This document shows positions 1-5,669 of a DNA stretch of 5,669 nucleotides, piece by piece. Location: NCBI GenBank assembly GCA_018262385.1, contig JAGSPQ010000289.1, positions 1-5,669 of the forward strand, given 5' to 3'. Within the stretch, counting starts at the first letter, position 1, and each line of letters starts with the position of its first letter. Under the pieces are notes generated by a model that saw nothing but the letters and a program-made list of their open reading frames with translations, had not been told where the DNA came from and did no database searches. The stretch comes from Myxococcaceae bacterium (lineage in GTDB: Bacteria > Myxococcota > Myxococcia > Myxococcales > Myxococcaceae). A program made the position numbers and the translations under genes.

Positions 1-1818
1 CTCGGCAAGGGCATCGTCTACGGCAAGGACACCACCAACTTCATCGCCAACCGCATCGGCACCTACGGGATGATGGCCACCCTCCAGCAGATGGACGAGG
101 CGGGGCTGGTGATCGAGGAGGTCGACAAGATCTTCGGGCCGCCGCTGGGCAAGCCGAAGTCGGCGATCTTCCGCACCGCCGACCTGGTCGGGCTCGACAC
201 GTTCCTCCACGTCACCACCAACTGCTACGACTCGCTGGTCAACGACGAAGAGCGCGCGGTCTTCAAGCCGCCCGAATGGCTCAAGCAGATGGTCGCCAAG
301 GGGATCCTGGGCGACAAGTCGGGCGGCGGCTTCTACAAGAAGAACAAGGGCGGCGAAGGCGAGAAGGAGATCCTGAGCATCGACCTGAAGACCCTCACCT
401 ACCGCCCGCAGGGCAAGGTGCGGTTCGAGTCGCTCGGCGCGGCGAAGAACATCGAGGCGCTGCCCGAGCGGATCAACACCGTGCTGTCCGGCACCGACAA
501 GGCGGCGAAGTTCGCCGAGAAGGTGACCCTGGCCACCCTCGCCTACTCGTCGCGGCGGCTGGGCGAGATCTCCGACGACTACCTCAACATCGACAAGGCG
601 CTGCGCTGGGGCTTCGCCTGGGACGTCGGCCCGTTCGAGACCTGGGACGCGTTCGGAGTGAAGAAGGGCGTCGAGCGGATGAAGGCGCTGGGGCTGAAGG
701 TCGCCCCGTGGGTCGAGGAGATGCTCGCCTCCGGCCGGCAGAGCTTCTACGCGGCGGACGACACCTACTGGGACGTGAAGAGCAAGAAGGCGGTGAAGAT
801 CCCCCGCTCGCCGCGCCAGCTGACGATCGAGATCCTCAAGCGGGGCAACAAGACCGTGGCGGAGAACGAGTCGGCCTCCTTGCGCGACATGGGCGACGGG
901 GTGCTGCTGCTCGAGTTCCACTCGAAGATGAACACCGTCGATGATCAGAACACCGCGCTGATGCACCAGGCGGTCGACGAGGCCGAGAAGAACTTCGAGG
1001 CGCTGGTGGTCGGCAACGACGGCGCCAACTTCGGCGCGGGCGCCAACATCGGCGCGCTGCTGATGCTGGTCGGCTCGGAAGAGTGGGAGCTGGTCCGCAA
1101 GATGATCAGCGACTTCCAGAACGCCAACCAGCGGCTGCGCTACTCGGCGGTCCCGGTGGTCACCGCGCCCTTCGGCCTCACCCTGGGCGGTGGGGCGGAG
1201 ATCGCGATGGCGGGCAACGCGATCCAGGCGGCGGCCGAGCTCTACATGGGCCTGGTCGAGGTCGGGGTCGGCCTGATCCCCGGCGGCGGCGGCAACCTGA
1301 TGCTGATGCGCAACGTCTTCGGCCAGGCGGCGGGCAACAAGGACTTCGATCCGCTCCCGTTCCTCAAGAAGCTGTTCCTCACCATCGGCACTGCCAAGGT
1401 CGCCACCTCGGCGGAAGAGGCGCGCGAGGGCGGCTTCCTCTCGGCCCAGGACGGGATCTCGATGAACCGGGACTTCCTGCTGTTCGACGCGAAGCAGCGG
1501 GCGCTCGGGCTGGCGCGCGCCGGCTTCCGGCCTCCTCGGCCGAGCCGCTTCTACCTGCCGGGCCGCAGCGGCGCGGCGACGATCGACATGCTGCTGTACG
1601 ACATGCAGCTCAACCACCAGATCTCCGAGCACGATCGGCTGATCGGCAAGAAGCTGGCGACGGTGCTCACCGGCGGCGACATCTCGACCGGAACCCTGGT
1701 CAGCGAGCAGCAGCTGCTCGACCTCGAGCGCGAGGCCTTCCTCTCGCTGTGCGCCGAGAAGAAGACCCAGGAGCGGATCATGTTCATGCTCGAGAAGGGC
1801 AAGCCGCTGCGGAACTGA
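1..1818 (+). CDS. fadN: 3-hydroxyacyl-CoA dehydrogenase / enoyl-CoA hydratase, FadN type (5' end cut by window)
   Basis: This is a bifunctional beta-oxidation enzyme that hydrates 2-enoyl-CoA and oxidises the resulting 3-hydroxyacyl-CoA with NAD+ in the cytoplasm. The frame is open from base 1, giving 605 visible residues. FadN-type proteins are about 790 long, so roughly 185 residues are missing, namely the Rossmann NAD-binding part with the catalytic His/Glu pair. Visible in order are the end of that domain with the conserved Asn (NFIANRIG, N17), the helical dehydrogenase C-terminal domain (about 18-115), a second helical dehydrogenase-like domain (about 145-245, with WDVGPFETWDAFG), and a crotonase domain (about 295-500). 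The crotonase domain has an oxyanion-hole segment FGAGANIGAL at 344-353 and both expected catalytic glutamates, E400 (GGGAE) and E420 (VEVGVGLIPGGGG), spaced 20 apart as in crotonase. Having the dehydrogenase before the crotonase separates it from FadB/FadJ. The thiolase gene follows after 34 bp, as in the fadN-fadA order of Bacillus subtilis. The symbol is given by domain order and context. Confidence 0.93.
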   Translation, partial: LGKGIVYGKDTTNFIANRIGTYGMMATLQQMDEAGLVIEEVDKIFGPPLGKPKSAIFRTADLVGLDTFLHVTTNCYDSLVNDEERAVFKPPEWLKQMVAKGILGDKSGGGFYKKNKGGEGEKEILSIDLKTLTYRPQGKVRFESLGAAKNIEALPERINTVLSGTDKAAKFAEKVTLATLAYSSRRLGEISDDYLNIDKALRWGFAWDVGPFETWDAFGVKKGVERMKALGLKVAPWVEEMLASGRQSFYAADDTYWDVKSKKAVKIPRSPRQLTIEILKRGNKTVAENESASLRDMGDGVLLLEFHSKMNTVDDQNTALMHQAVDEAEKNFEALVVGNDGANFGAGANIGALLMLVGSEEWELVRKMISDFQNANQRLRYSAVPVVTAPFGLTLGGGAEIAMAGNAIQAAAELYMGLVEVGVGLIPGGGGNLMLMRNVFGQAAGNKDFDPLPFLKKLFLTIGTAKVATSAEEAREGGFLSAQDGISMNRDFLLFDAKQRALGLARAGFRPPRPSRFYLPGRSGAATIDMLLYDMQLNHQISEHDRLIGKKLATVLTGGDISTGTLVSEQQLLDLEREAFLSLCAEKKTQERIMFMLEKGKPLRN

Positions 1819-1838
1819 TTTCCCATCCCTTTCGTTGT

Positions 1839-1843
1839 GGAGA
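1839..1843 (+). promoter_or_regulatory. Ribosome binding site of the thiolase gene
   Basis: GGAGA lies 9 nt before the ATG at 1853. This decides the start: an in-frame TTG at 1835 would add six residues but has no comparable site and would place this purine run inside the coding region. Confidence 0.7.
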
Positions 1844-1852
1844 ACTTCACCC

Positions 1853-3022
1853 ATGGCTGAACGCATCGTCATCGCCAGCACCGCCCGCACGCCTTTCACC
1901 CGCGCCAACAAGGGCGAGCTGAAGGACACCCGCCCCGACACCCTCGCCGCCCACGTGATCAAGGAGGCGATCGCCCGGGTCCCCGGCCTGAAGGCCTCCG
2001 ACGTGGAGGACGTGGTGCTGGGCTGCGCGATGCCCGAGGCCGAGCAGGGAATGAACGTGGCGCGGATCGCCGGGATGCTCGCCGGGCTGCCGGACACCGT
2101 GCCGGGGATGACGATCAACCGCTTCTGCGCCTCGGGGGTGCAGTCGATCGCCCAGGTCGCCCAGGCGATCCTCGCCGGCCAGTACCAGGTGGGCATCGCC
2201 GGCGGGGTCGAGTCGATGTCGATGATCCCGATGGGCGGCAACAAGGTCTCCGCCAACCCCGAGCTGATGGAGCACCACCCCGAGGTCTACACCTCGATGG
2301 GCGCCACCGCGGAGAAGGTGGCGGCGAAGTTTCAGGTCTCGCGCGACGATCAGGACGTGTTCGCCGCCGACTCGCAGGCCAAGGCGACGAAGGGGCGGGC
2401 CGAAGGGAAGCTGAAGGACGAGATCGCGCCGATCACCGTCAAGGTGTTCGACGACGCCGGCAAGGCCCAGACGGTGACGGTGTCGGAGGACACCATCGTG
2501 CGCGCCGAGACCACGCTCGAGGCGCTGAAGAAGCTCAAGCCGGCGTTCGACCCGAAGGGGACGGTGACGGCGGGCAACGCCTCTCCGCTCACCGACGGCG
2601 CCGCGGCGGCGGTGGTGATGAGCGAGTCGAAGGCGAAGCAGCTGGGGGTCAAGCCGCTGGGCTACTTCGTCGACTTCGCGGTCGCCGGAGTGCCGCCCGA
2701 CATCATGGGCATCGGCCCGGTGCCGGCGGTGCGCAAGCTGCTCGAGCGCAACAAGCTCAAGGTGAGCGACATCGACGTCTTCGAGCTCAACGAGGCGTTC
2801 GCGGCCCAGTCGCTGTACTGCATTCGCGAGCTGAAGATTGACCCGGCGAAGGTCAACCCGAACGGCGGCGCGATCGCCCTGGGGCACCCGCTGGGCGTCT
2901 CGGGCACCCGCATGGTGGGCACCGTGCTGCGCGAGCTGAAGCGCCGCAAGGGCAAGTACGGGGTGGTGACGATGTGCATCGGCGGCGGGATGGGCGCCGC
3001 GGCGCTGATCGAAGTCGCCTAG
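1853..3022 (+). CDS. fadA: Acetyl-CoA acyltransferase (3-ketoacyl-CoA thiolase)
   Basis: This thiolase cleaves 3-ketoacyl-CoA with CoA into acetyl-CoA and an acyl-CoA shortened by two carbons, the last step of beta-oxidation. The protein has 389 residues, the normal length for the family (FadA of Bacillus subtilis is about 391). The catalytic set is complete: nucleophile C92 in NRFCASGVQS, the NEAF motif at N313, H345 in ALGHPLGVSGTRM, and C375 in MCIGGGMGAAA. The N-terminal thiolase domain covers about 4-260 and the C-terminal one about 265-388. The ATG at 1853 is chosen because of its ribosome binding site and because the protein then starts directly with the typical first strand (ERIVIASTARTPF). 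It is almost certainly co-transcribed with the dehydrogenase/hydratase gene 34 bp upstream, with which it probably forms a functional complex. Its TAG stop overlaps the stop of the convergent cysteine-cluster gene. A biosynthetic acetyl-CoA acetyltransferase is less likely given the neighbour. Confidence 0.95.
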   Translation: MAERIVIASTARTPFTRANKGELKDTRPDTLAAHVIKEAIARVPGLKASDVEDVVLGCAMPEAEQGMNVARIAGMLAGLPDTVPGMTINRFCASGVQSIAQVAQAILAGQYQVGIAGGVESMSMIPMGGNKVSANPELMEHHPEVYTSMGATAEKVAAKFQVSRDDQDVFAADSQAKATKGRAEGKLKDEIAPITVKVFDDAGKAQTVTVSEDTIVRAETTLEALKKLKPAFDPKGTVTAGNASPLTDGAAAAVVMSESKAKQLGVKPLGYFVDFAVAGVPPDIMGIGPVPAVRKLLERNKLKVSDIDVFELNEAFAAQSLYCIRELKIDPAKVNPNGGAIALGHPLGVSGTRMVGTVLRELKRRKGKYGVVTMCIGGGMGAAALIEVA

Positions 3023-3309
3023 CTTCGAGCGCGCTTCATCGACAGCAGCTTCGCGCGCTTGACCACCTCGGCCTCGGCGGTGAGGCCGAACAGCGCGAGG
3101 TAGTTGGCCACCCGCTGCTCGAGGGTGGCCGCTTCGATCTTCAGGCACAGCTCGTCGGGCGCGTAGTCCCGGCACACCTGGGGGCGGTTGTCGTATTGGG
3201 TGCACAGCGCGTCGGGCCCGAGGTGCGGGCAGACCAGCCCCAGCGGCTTGTCGAGCGCGGCGATGTCGGGCGCGACGCAGCAGGCGCCGCACTTGGTGCA
3301 GGGAATCAC
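3019..3309 (-). CDS. YkgJ-family cysteine cluster protein
   Basis: This small protein of 96 residues belongs by motif to the CxxCxxCC (YkgJ, zinc/iron-chelating) family. Eight cysteines lie in the first 55 residues: C4, C7, C10, C11 (PCTKCGACC), C27 (CPHLG), C36 and C46 in the diagnostic stretch CTQYDNRPQVCRDY, and C55. The C-terminal 35 residues form a charged helix without cysteines. The family is thought to bind a metal; its biochemical role is largely unknown, so only metal binding is proposed here. The start is GTG at 3309, two codons before the first cysteine of the cluster. That start overlaps the TGA of the upstream laminin-B gene in the 4-nt sequence GTGA, a typical sign of translational coupling. 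No upstream in-frame codon is a plausible start. The gene ends in TAG inside the palindrome CTAG shared with the thiolase stop. Confidence 0.88.
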   Translation of the reverse strand: MIPCTKCGACCVAPDIAALDKPLGLVCPHLGPDALCTQYDNRPQVCRDYAPDELCLKIEAATLEQRVANYLALFGLTAEAEVVKRAKLLSMKRARS

Positions 3310-3869
3310 TCGATCCCGAAGAACACGTTGTCGAGGCACGCCGAGTCGGGACCGTCGGCGAACTCTCCCCGCAGGCGCAGGCTGGTGATGCTCTTGAGCA
3401 CGCTGCGCAGCTGCTCTTCGGTCGCGGCGGGCTGAGCGGCTTCGTCCAGCTTCCAGCCGCTGGCAGCGTCGATCCGCGCTTCGTACGAGGTCCACTCCTT
3501 GGCCGGAGTCGCCTTGATGTTGAACACCAGCGACAGCCCGTTGCCCTGCAGCACCACGTCCCGCCCCTTGAGCTGCTGGTACATGTTGTCCTGCTTCAAG
3601 TCCCAGGTCAGCCGCTTGCCGTAGGCCCTGGTCGCGTCGCCGAGAAACGGCCTGGGGGCGATGAAGTACCAGATGTCTCCGTTGACCGAGTCCTTGCCGC
3701 AGACGTGGCCCGACGGGTTTCCCCCCACCGAGCGCAGCTCGAGCCGCGCTGCCGCGTCTCCGTTCAGGGTCCACGCCTCGTCGTTCGCGTCGAAGGTGCT
3801 CCCCGCAAAGGCCGCCACCCCGTTGCAGCCGCTGGCGCTCACCCACAAAATTGCGGCCAGGCGACGCAC
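3306..3869 (-). CDS. Exported laminin-B (laminin IV) domain protein
   Basis: This is a 187-residue protein with an export signal followed by a single laminin-B type domain filling the rest. The N-terminus has two Arg (2-3), a hydrophobic core (4-13) and two possible processing sites: a lipobox-like SASGC with C15, or a signal peptidase I site after AFA at 20-22. The domain begins right after with STFD, and shows the characteristic WYFIAPRPFLGD (67-78), AYGKRLTWDLKQ just after, and a C-terminal LRLRGEFADG then LDNVFFG ending (LDNV at 179-182). In animals the domain sits in laminins; in bacteria it is found in small exported proteins with no assigned role, so a cell-surface or periplasmic binding function is only an inference. 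GTG at 3869 is the only good start: an in-frame TAG lies five codons upstream, and the signal peptide begins there. No strong ribosome binding site is visible. It is coupled to the cysteine-cluster gene by a GTGA overlap. Confidence 0.85.
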   Translation of the reverse strand: MRRLAAILWVSASGCNGVAAFAGSTFDANDEAWTLNGDAAARLELRSVGGNPSGHVCGKDSVNGDIWYFIAPRPFLGDATRAYGKRLTWDLKQDNMYQQLKGRDVVLQGNGLSLVFNIKATPAKEWTSYEARIDAASGWKLDEAAQPAATEEQLRSVLKSITSLRLRGEFADGPDSACLDNVFFGIE

Positions 3870-3952
3870 GGTGCGGTAGTTCTACTGTTTCGCTGGAGCG
3901 TTGAGCGGCGAAATCGGCTCCCCGGGGGGAGAGGGGTAGAGTCAGGGCGAAA
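3870..3952. promoter_or_regulatory. Divergent intergenic promoter region with a short inverted repeat
   Basis: This 83-bp spacer lies between two divergently read genes and should hold both promoters. It is the least GC-rich stretch of the neighbourhood at its left side. No convincing -35/-10 pair is visible for either direction. CTCCCC at 3918-3923 and GGGGAG at 3926-3931 form a perfect 6-bp inverted repeat with a 2-nt centre, a possible operator but easily expected by chance in such GC-rich DNA. A weak AGGG at 3944-3947 precedes the ATG at 3953 by 5 nt. Confidence 0.4.
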
Positions 3953-4981
3953 ATGGCAGGGAAGGAAGGAGACAAGAAGCCCCCGGCCGCCCCGCCGGCG
4001 CCGGCCGCCCCGAAGAAGTCGGCCGAGTCGTCCTTTGATCTCGGGGCGGTGAAGCCTGCGCCCGCGCGCAAGCCGGGCCCTCCGGTGCCGACCGGGAAGA
4101 CCGGCGTGGCCCAGGCCAGACCCCCGGGGATCGCCAGGCCGCGCCCGTTCGACACCCTCGACTCGGAGGACACTGTTCCCGGCGCAGCGCGCCTGCCCAG
4201 CCTGTCCGACATGCGGAAGATCACCGGGTCCACCACCCCGGATCTCAAGCCGGTGCCGGAGAAGATGCTGACCCCCTTCACCTCCGCCCAGCCGGTGCTG
4301 GTCCGCCCTCCGAACGTGTTTCAGAAGCAGCTGCAGTCCTCGGGCTTCGACGACGACGAGAAGACGAACACCGACGCGCTGCTGGGGAACTTCACCGGCC
4401 CGAAGCTCGACGCGGACGAAGAGGACGAGATCACCGTCACCACCGCGCTGCACGACGGGCTGTTGCCCGCCCGCGAGGTCACCTCGGTCGACACCTGGAA
4501 GGCGGTCAACGCCCCGATGACGAGCAAGCAGGGCCGGCGGACCGCGGTGCTCTACCAGAACGTGATCGAGCAGTTCGCCTGCGGCTACAACCAGCGCTAC
4601 CAGGTCGACGCCTCGGGCAAGTCGAAGACCCACATCTTCGTCTGGGACGTCACCCGGGCGATGGGCTGCGAGGTGCCGCACTTCGTGGGCGGGCGCGAGA
4701 CCACCCTGGGCCAGATGGTCGACTGGCTGCGGTTCGAAGGGCACACCCGCGGGTGGAAGAAGGCCAACGCGGCCCAGGCGATCGAAGCGGCCGACCGGGG
4801 CGAGGCGGTGCTGGCGGTGCCGCAGGAAGGGAAGCTGCGGATGCTGGCGGTGGTGCGGCCAGGCGGTGCGGACGCGCAGGGCATGCCCCGGGTCGCCGCC
4901 GCGATCGACGAGGTGGGCAACGACATGCCGGCCACCGACGCGCTGAAGACGCCGCTGATCGCCTACTACGTGCACGAGTAG
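3953..4981 (+). CDS. Protein of unknown function: disordered N-terminus plus a degenerate amidase-like C-terminal domain
   Basis: This protein has 342 residues and no recognised name. It has no signal peptide or membrane segment. Residues 1-70 are rich in Pro, Ala and Lys and look disordered; 131-160 contains two acidic runs (DDDE at 133-136 and DADEEDE at 153-159). A folded domain occupies about 196-342. It opens with VIEQFACGYNQRY (204-216), continues with HIFVWDVTRAMGCEVPHFV (227-245), a helical stretch DWLRFEGHTRGWKKANAAQA, and VLAVPQ...LAVVRP (286-303). From memory, this order resembles cell-wall amidase-like domains in which a catalytic Cys precedes NIFVWDVTRAM and a His precedes xxMVRPG. 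Here those positions appear to be T226 and M297, so the domain may be inactive or may have another role. The start ATG at 3953 has only a weak AGGG site. The gene is divergent from the laminin-B gene and convergent with the last gene. Confidence 0.75.
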   Translation: MAGKEGDKKPPAAPPAPAAPKKSAESSFDLGAVKPAPARKPGPPVPTGKTGVAQARPPGIARPRPFDTLDSEDTVPGAARLPSLSDMRKITGSTTPDLKPVPEKMLTPFTSAQPVLVRPPNVFQKQLQSSGFDDDEKTNTDALLGNFTGPKLDADEEDEITVTTALHDGLLPAREVTSVDTWKAVNAPMTSKQGRRTAVLYQNVIEQFACGYNQRYQVDASGKSKTHIFVWDVTRAMGCEVPHFVGGRETTLGQMVDWLRFEGHTRGWKKANAAQAIEAADRGEAVLAVPQEGKLRMLAVVRPGGADAQGMPRVAAAIDEVGNDMPATDALKTPLIAYYVHE

Positions 4982-4998
4982 CGCTGCACAAACGGGAA

Positions 4999-5027
4999 CG
5001 GGCGCCTTCCTGGAGGGAAGACGCCCG
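4999..5027. terminator. Hairpin in convergent spacer, probable bidirectional terminator
   Basis: CGGGCG (4999-5004) pairs with CGCCCG (5022-5027) and CTTCC (5006-5010) with GGAAG (5016-5020), with one C/A mismatch between the two arms and a 5-nt loop TGGAG. It sits 18 nt after the stop of the + strand gene and 27 nt after the stop of the - strand gene. There is no strong T-run on either side (AACCTTTCG on +, TTCCCGTTT on -), so termination is likely but of the weak-tail kind common in GC-rich genomes. Confidence 0.6.
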
Positions 5028-5053
5028 AACCTTTCGACGCGAAACGAAGGGGA

Positions 5054-5669
5054 CTACCGCGGCAGGTTGCCGATCAGCGCCTTCTTCATTTCGTGCGCGT
5101 TCGCCATGATCTTGCTCATCATCTCGAACATCCGGTTGTACTTGCCGAGGTCCTTCTGGAACTGGGCCAGCTCGGCTTCGGTCGCGTCCTTGCCCGGGAA
5201 GGTGGGCTCCTTCAGCTCACCCAGGCGCGCGGCGGCGCGGTCCTCGATGCTGCCCGCCGCCTGAATCTGGGGGCTGGTCCCGGTCGACGGGGCCGGAGTG
5301 CCGGTCGACGGCGCCGGGGTCCCGGTGGACGGGGCCGGGGTGCCGGGCTGCAGGCCGCCCTGCTTGCCGAGCGCCTCGAGGAACTTCTGCATGTCGGCGA
5401 GGAACTTCGCCAGCTCACCCGCGGTCGCGCCCACGCCCGGGAAGGCGGGAGGCGTGAGGCCGCCCGGCAGGGTCGGCGGAGGGGTGGTCGCCGGGGGCGC
5501 GGTGGTCACCGGCGGCGGGGGGGGCGGCGGCCTGGCGCCGACGTTGGCCATGTCCTTCAGCAGCTTGTCGAACTGCTCGAGCGTGCCGACCGAGTTCGAG
5601 CCCTTCTCGCGGGCCGCCATCGCCGCCTTCTCGTACATCGCGAACGCCGCCTTCGCGTCAGGGGTCAGC
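5054..5669 (-). CDS. Repetitive Pro/Thr-rich protein of unknown function (5' end cut by window)
   Basis: There are 204 visible residues, in frame open to the right edge of the window. The first internal ATG is at 5638, but the ten codons before it (LTPDAKAAFA) continue the same helix, so the real start probably lies outside. Order of parts: an amphipathic helical segment (1-45), a proline tract (seven Pro, then PPATTPPPTLPGG; about 48-71), a 23-residue motif (73-95), three exact GTPAPST heptads (109-129), a second copy of the 23-residue motif (154-176), and a charged Met-rich helix to the C-terminus. The two motif copies share PxFPGxxATxxELAxFxxDxxK, 12 of 23 residues identical. This looks like helical modules joined by flexible, perhaps extracytoplasmic, linkers. 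The signal region, if any, is not in view, so location is unknown. No family is recognised. Confidence 0.8.
   Translation of the reverse strand, partial: LTPDAKAAFAMYEKAAMAAREKGSNSVGTLEQFDKLLKDMANVGARPPPPPPPVTTAPPATTPPPTLPGGLTPPAFPGVGATAGELAKFLADMQKFLEALGKQGGLQPGTPAPSTGTPAPSTGTPAPSTGTSPQIQAAGSIEDRAAARLGELKEPTFPGKDATEAELAQFQKDLGKYNRMFEMMSKIMANAHEMKKALIGNLPR
5141..5209 (-). repeat. Duplicated 23-residue motif, copy 2
   Basis: Encodes EPTFPGKDATEAELAQFQKD followed by LGK. It matches copy 1 at 5384-5452 in 12 of 23 residues, without gaps. Confidence 0.7.
5277..5346 (-). repeat. 21-nt tandem repeat, about 3.3 units
   Basis: Three adjacent 21-nt units (5277-5297, 5298-5318, 5319-5339) plus 7 nt of a fourth, each of the form GTNCCGGTNGACGGNGCCGG on the + strand. 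On the - strand they encode the heptad GTPAPST three times. The length is a multiple of three, so copy changes would keep the frame. Confidence 0.9.
5384..5452 (-). repeat. Duplicated 23-residue motif, copy 1
   Basis: Encodes PPAFPGVGATAGELAKFLAD followed by MQK. It is the partner of the copy at 5141-5209; both are 69 nt long and lie on either side of the heptad repeats. Confidence 0.7.

Noticed and set aside
1819..1852. Gap between the two beta-oxidation genes as a possible separate promoter
   Set aside because: Only 34 nt, with no promoter-like elements or hairpin; it is best explained as an operon spacer with a ribosome binding site.
1083..1922. Second + strand frame inside the dehydrogenase/hydratase gene and into the thiolase start
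   Set aside because: Arg/Pro/Gly-rich frame-shifted translation overlapping a well-supported crotonase domain; no motif.
1847..3292. Long open frame on the - strand opposite the thiolase (481 codons)
   Set aside because: Its product is dominated by Arg, His, Gly and Leu with no recognisable domain, and it lies opposite a complete thiolase with all catalytic residues; it is a shadow of GC-rich codon use.
3310..4281. Upstream extension of the cysteine-cluster gene on the - strand, to a 420-residue product
   Set aside because: The extra part crosses the laminin-B gene out of frame and the divergent promoter region, and is Arg/Gly-rich without motifs; the GTG at 3309 fits the family length.
3839..4975. 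Long open frame on the - strand opposite the 342-residue protein (378 codons)
   Set aside because: Low-complexity Arg/Gly/His/Leu-rich translation; the + strand frame has a coherent folded-domain pattern and family resemblance.
5519..5526. Run of G (ggggggggcgg area) suggesting a possible frameshift or phase-variable tract
   Set aside because: The frame stays open and meaningful on both sides, with helical sequence before and after; the tract simply encodes the polyproline stretch, although a length error cannot be fully excluded.

Overview
This is a GC-rich window with strong third-position G/C bias and dense coding. It looks like a chromosomal segment of a proteobacterium-like or myxobacterial genome. 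The myxobacterial guess is an inference. It rests on the HAD-ECH type beta-oxidation protein next to its thiolase, an exported laminin-B domain protein, and two lineage-specific proteins rich in Pro, Ala and Lys. There are no tRNA or rRNA genes, insertion sequences, CRISPR arrays or phage genes.

Left region (1-3022, + strand): a fatty-acid beta-oxidation pair. The first gene is cut by the left edge. It is a 3-hydroxyacyl-CoA dehydrogenase/enoyl-CoA hydratase of the FadN domain order (dehydrogenase first, crotonase last). After 34 bp comes a complete acetyl-CoA acyltransferase (FadA-type thiolase). Together they carry out hydration, oxidation and thiolytic cleavage of acyl-CoA chains.

Middle region (3019-3869, - strand): a two-gene unit converging on the thiolase. 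An exported laminin-B (laminin IV) domain protein is followed, with a 4-nt GTGA stop/start overlap, by a 96-residue YkgJ-type cysteine-cluster protein. The stop codons of the thiolase and of the cysteine-cluster gene share the palindrome CTAG, so there is no intergenic space or terminator between the convergent units.

Right region (3870-5669): an 83-bp divergent spacer separates the laminin-B gene from a + strand gene for a 342-residue protein. That protein has a long disordered Pro/Ala/Lys-rich and acidic N-terminal half and a compact C-terminal domain. The C-terminal domain resembles a Cys/His amidase-like family but appears to lack the catalytic residues. A 72-bp convergent spacer with a good hairpin follows. 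The last gene (- strand, cut by the right edge) encodes a repetitive protein with a proline tract, three GTPAPST heptads and a duplicated 23-residue helical motif. The function of these last two genes is not recognised.
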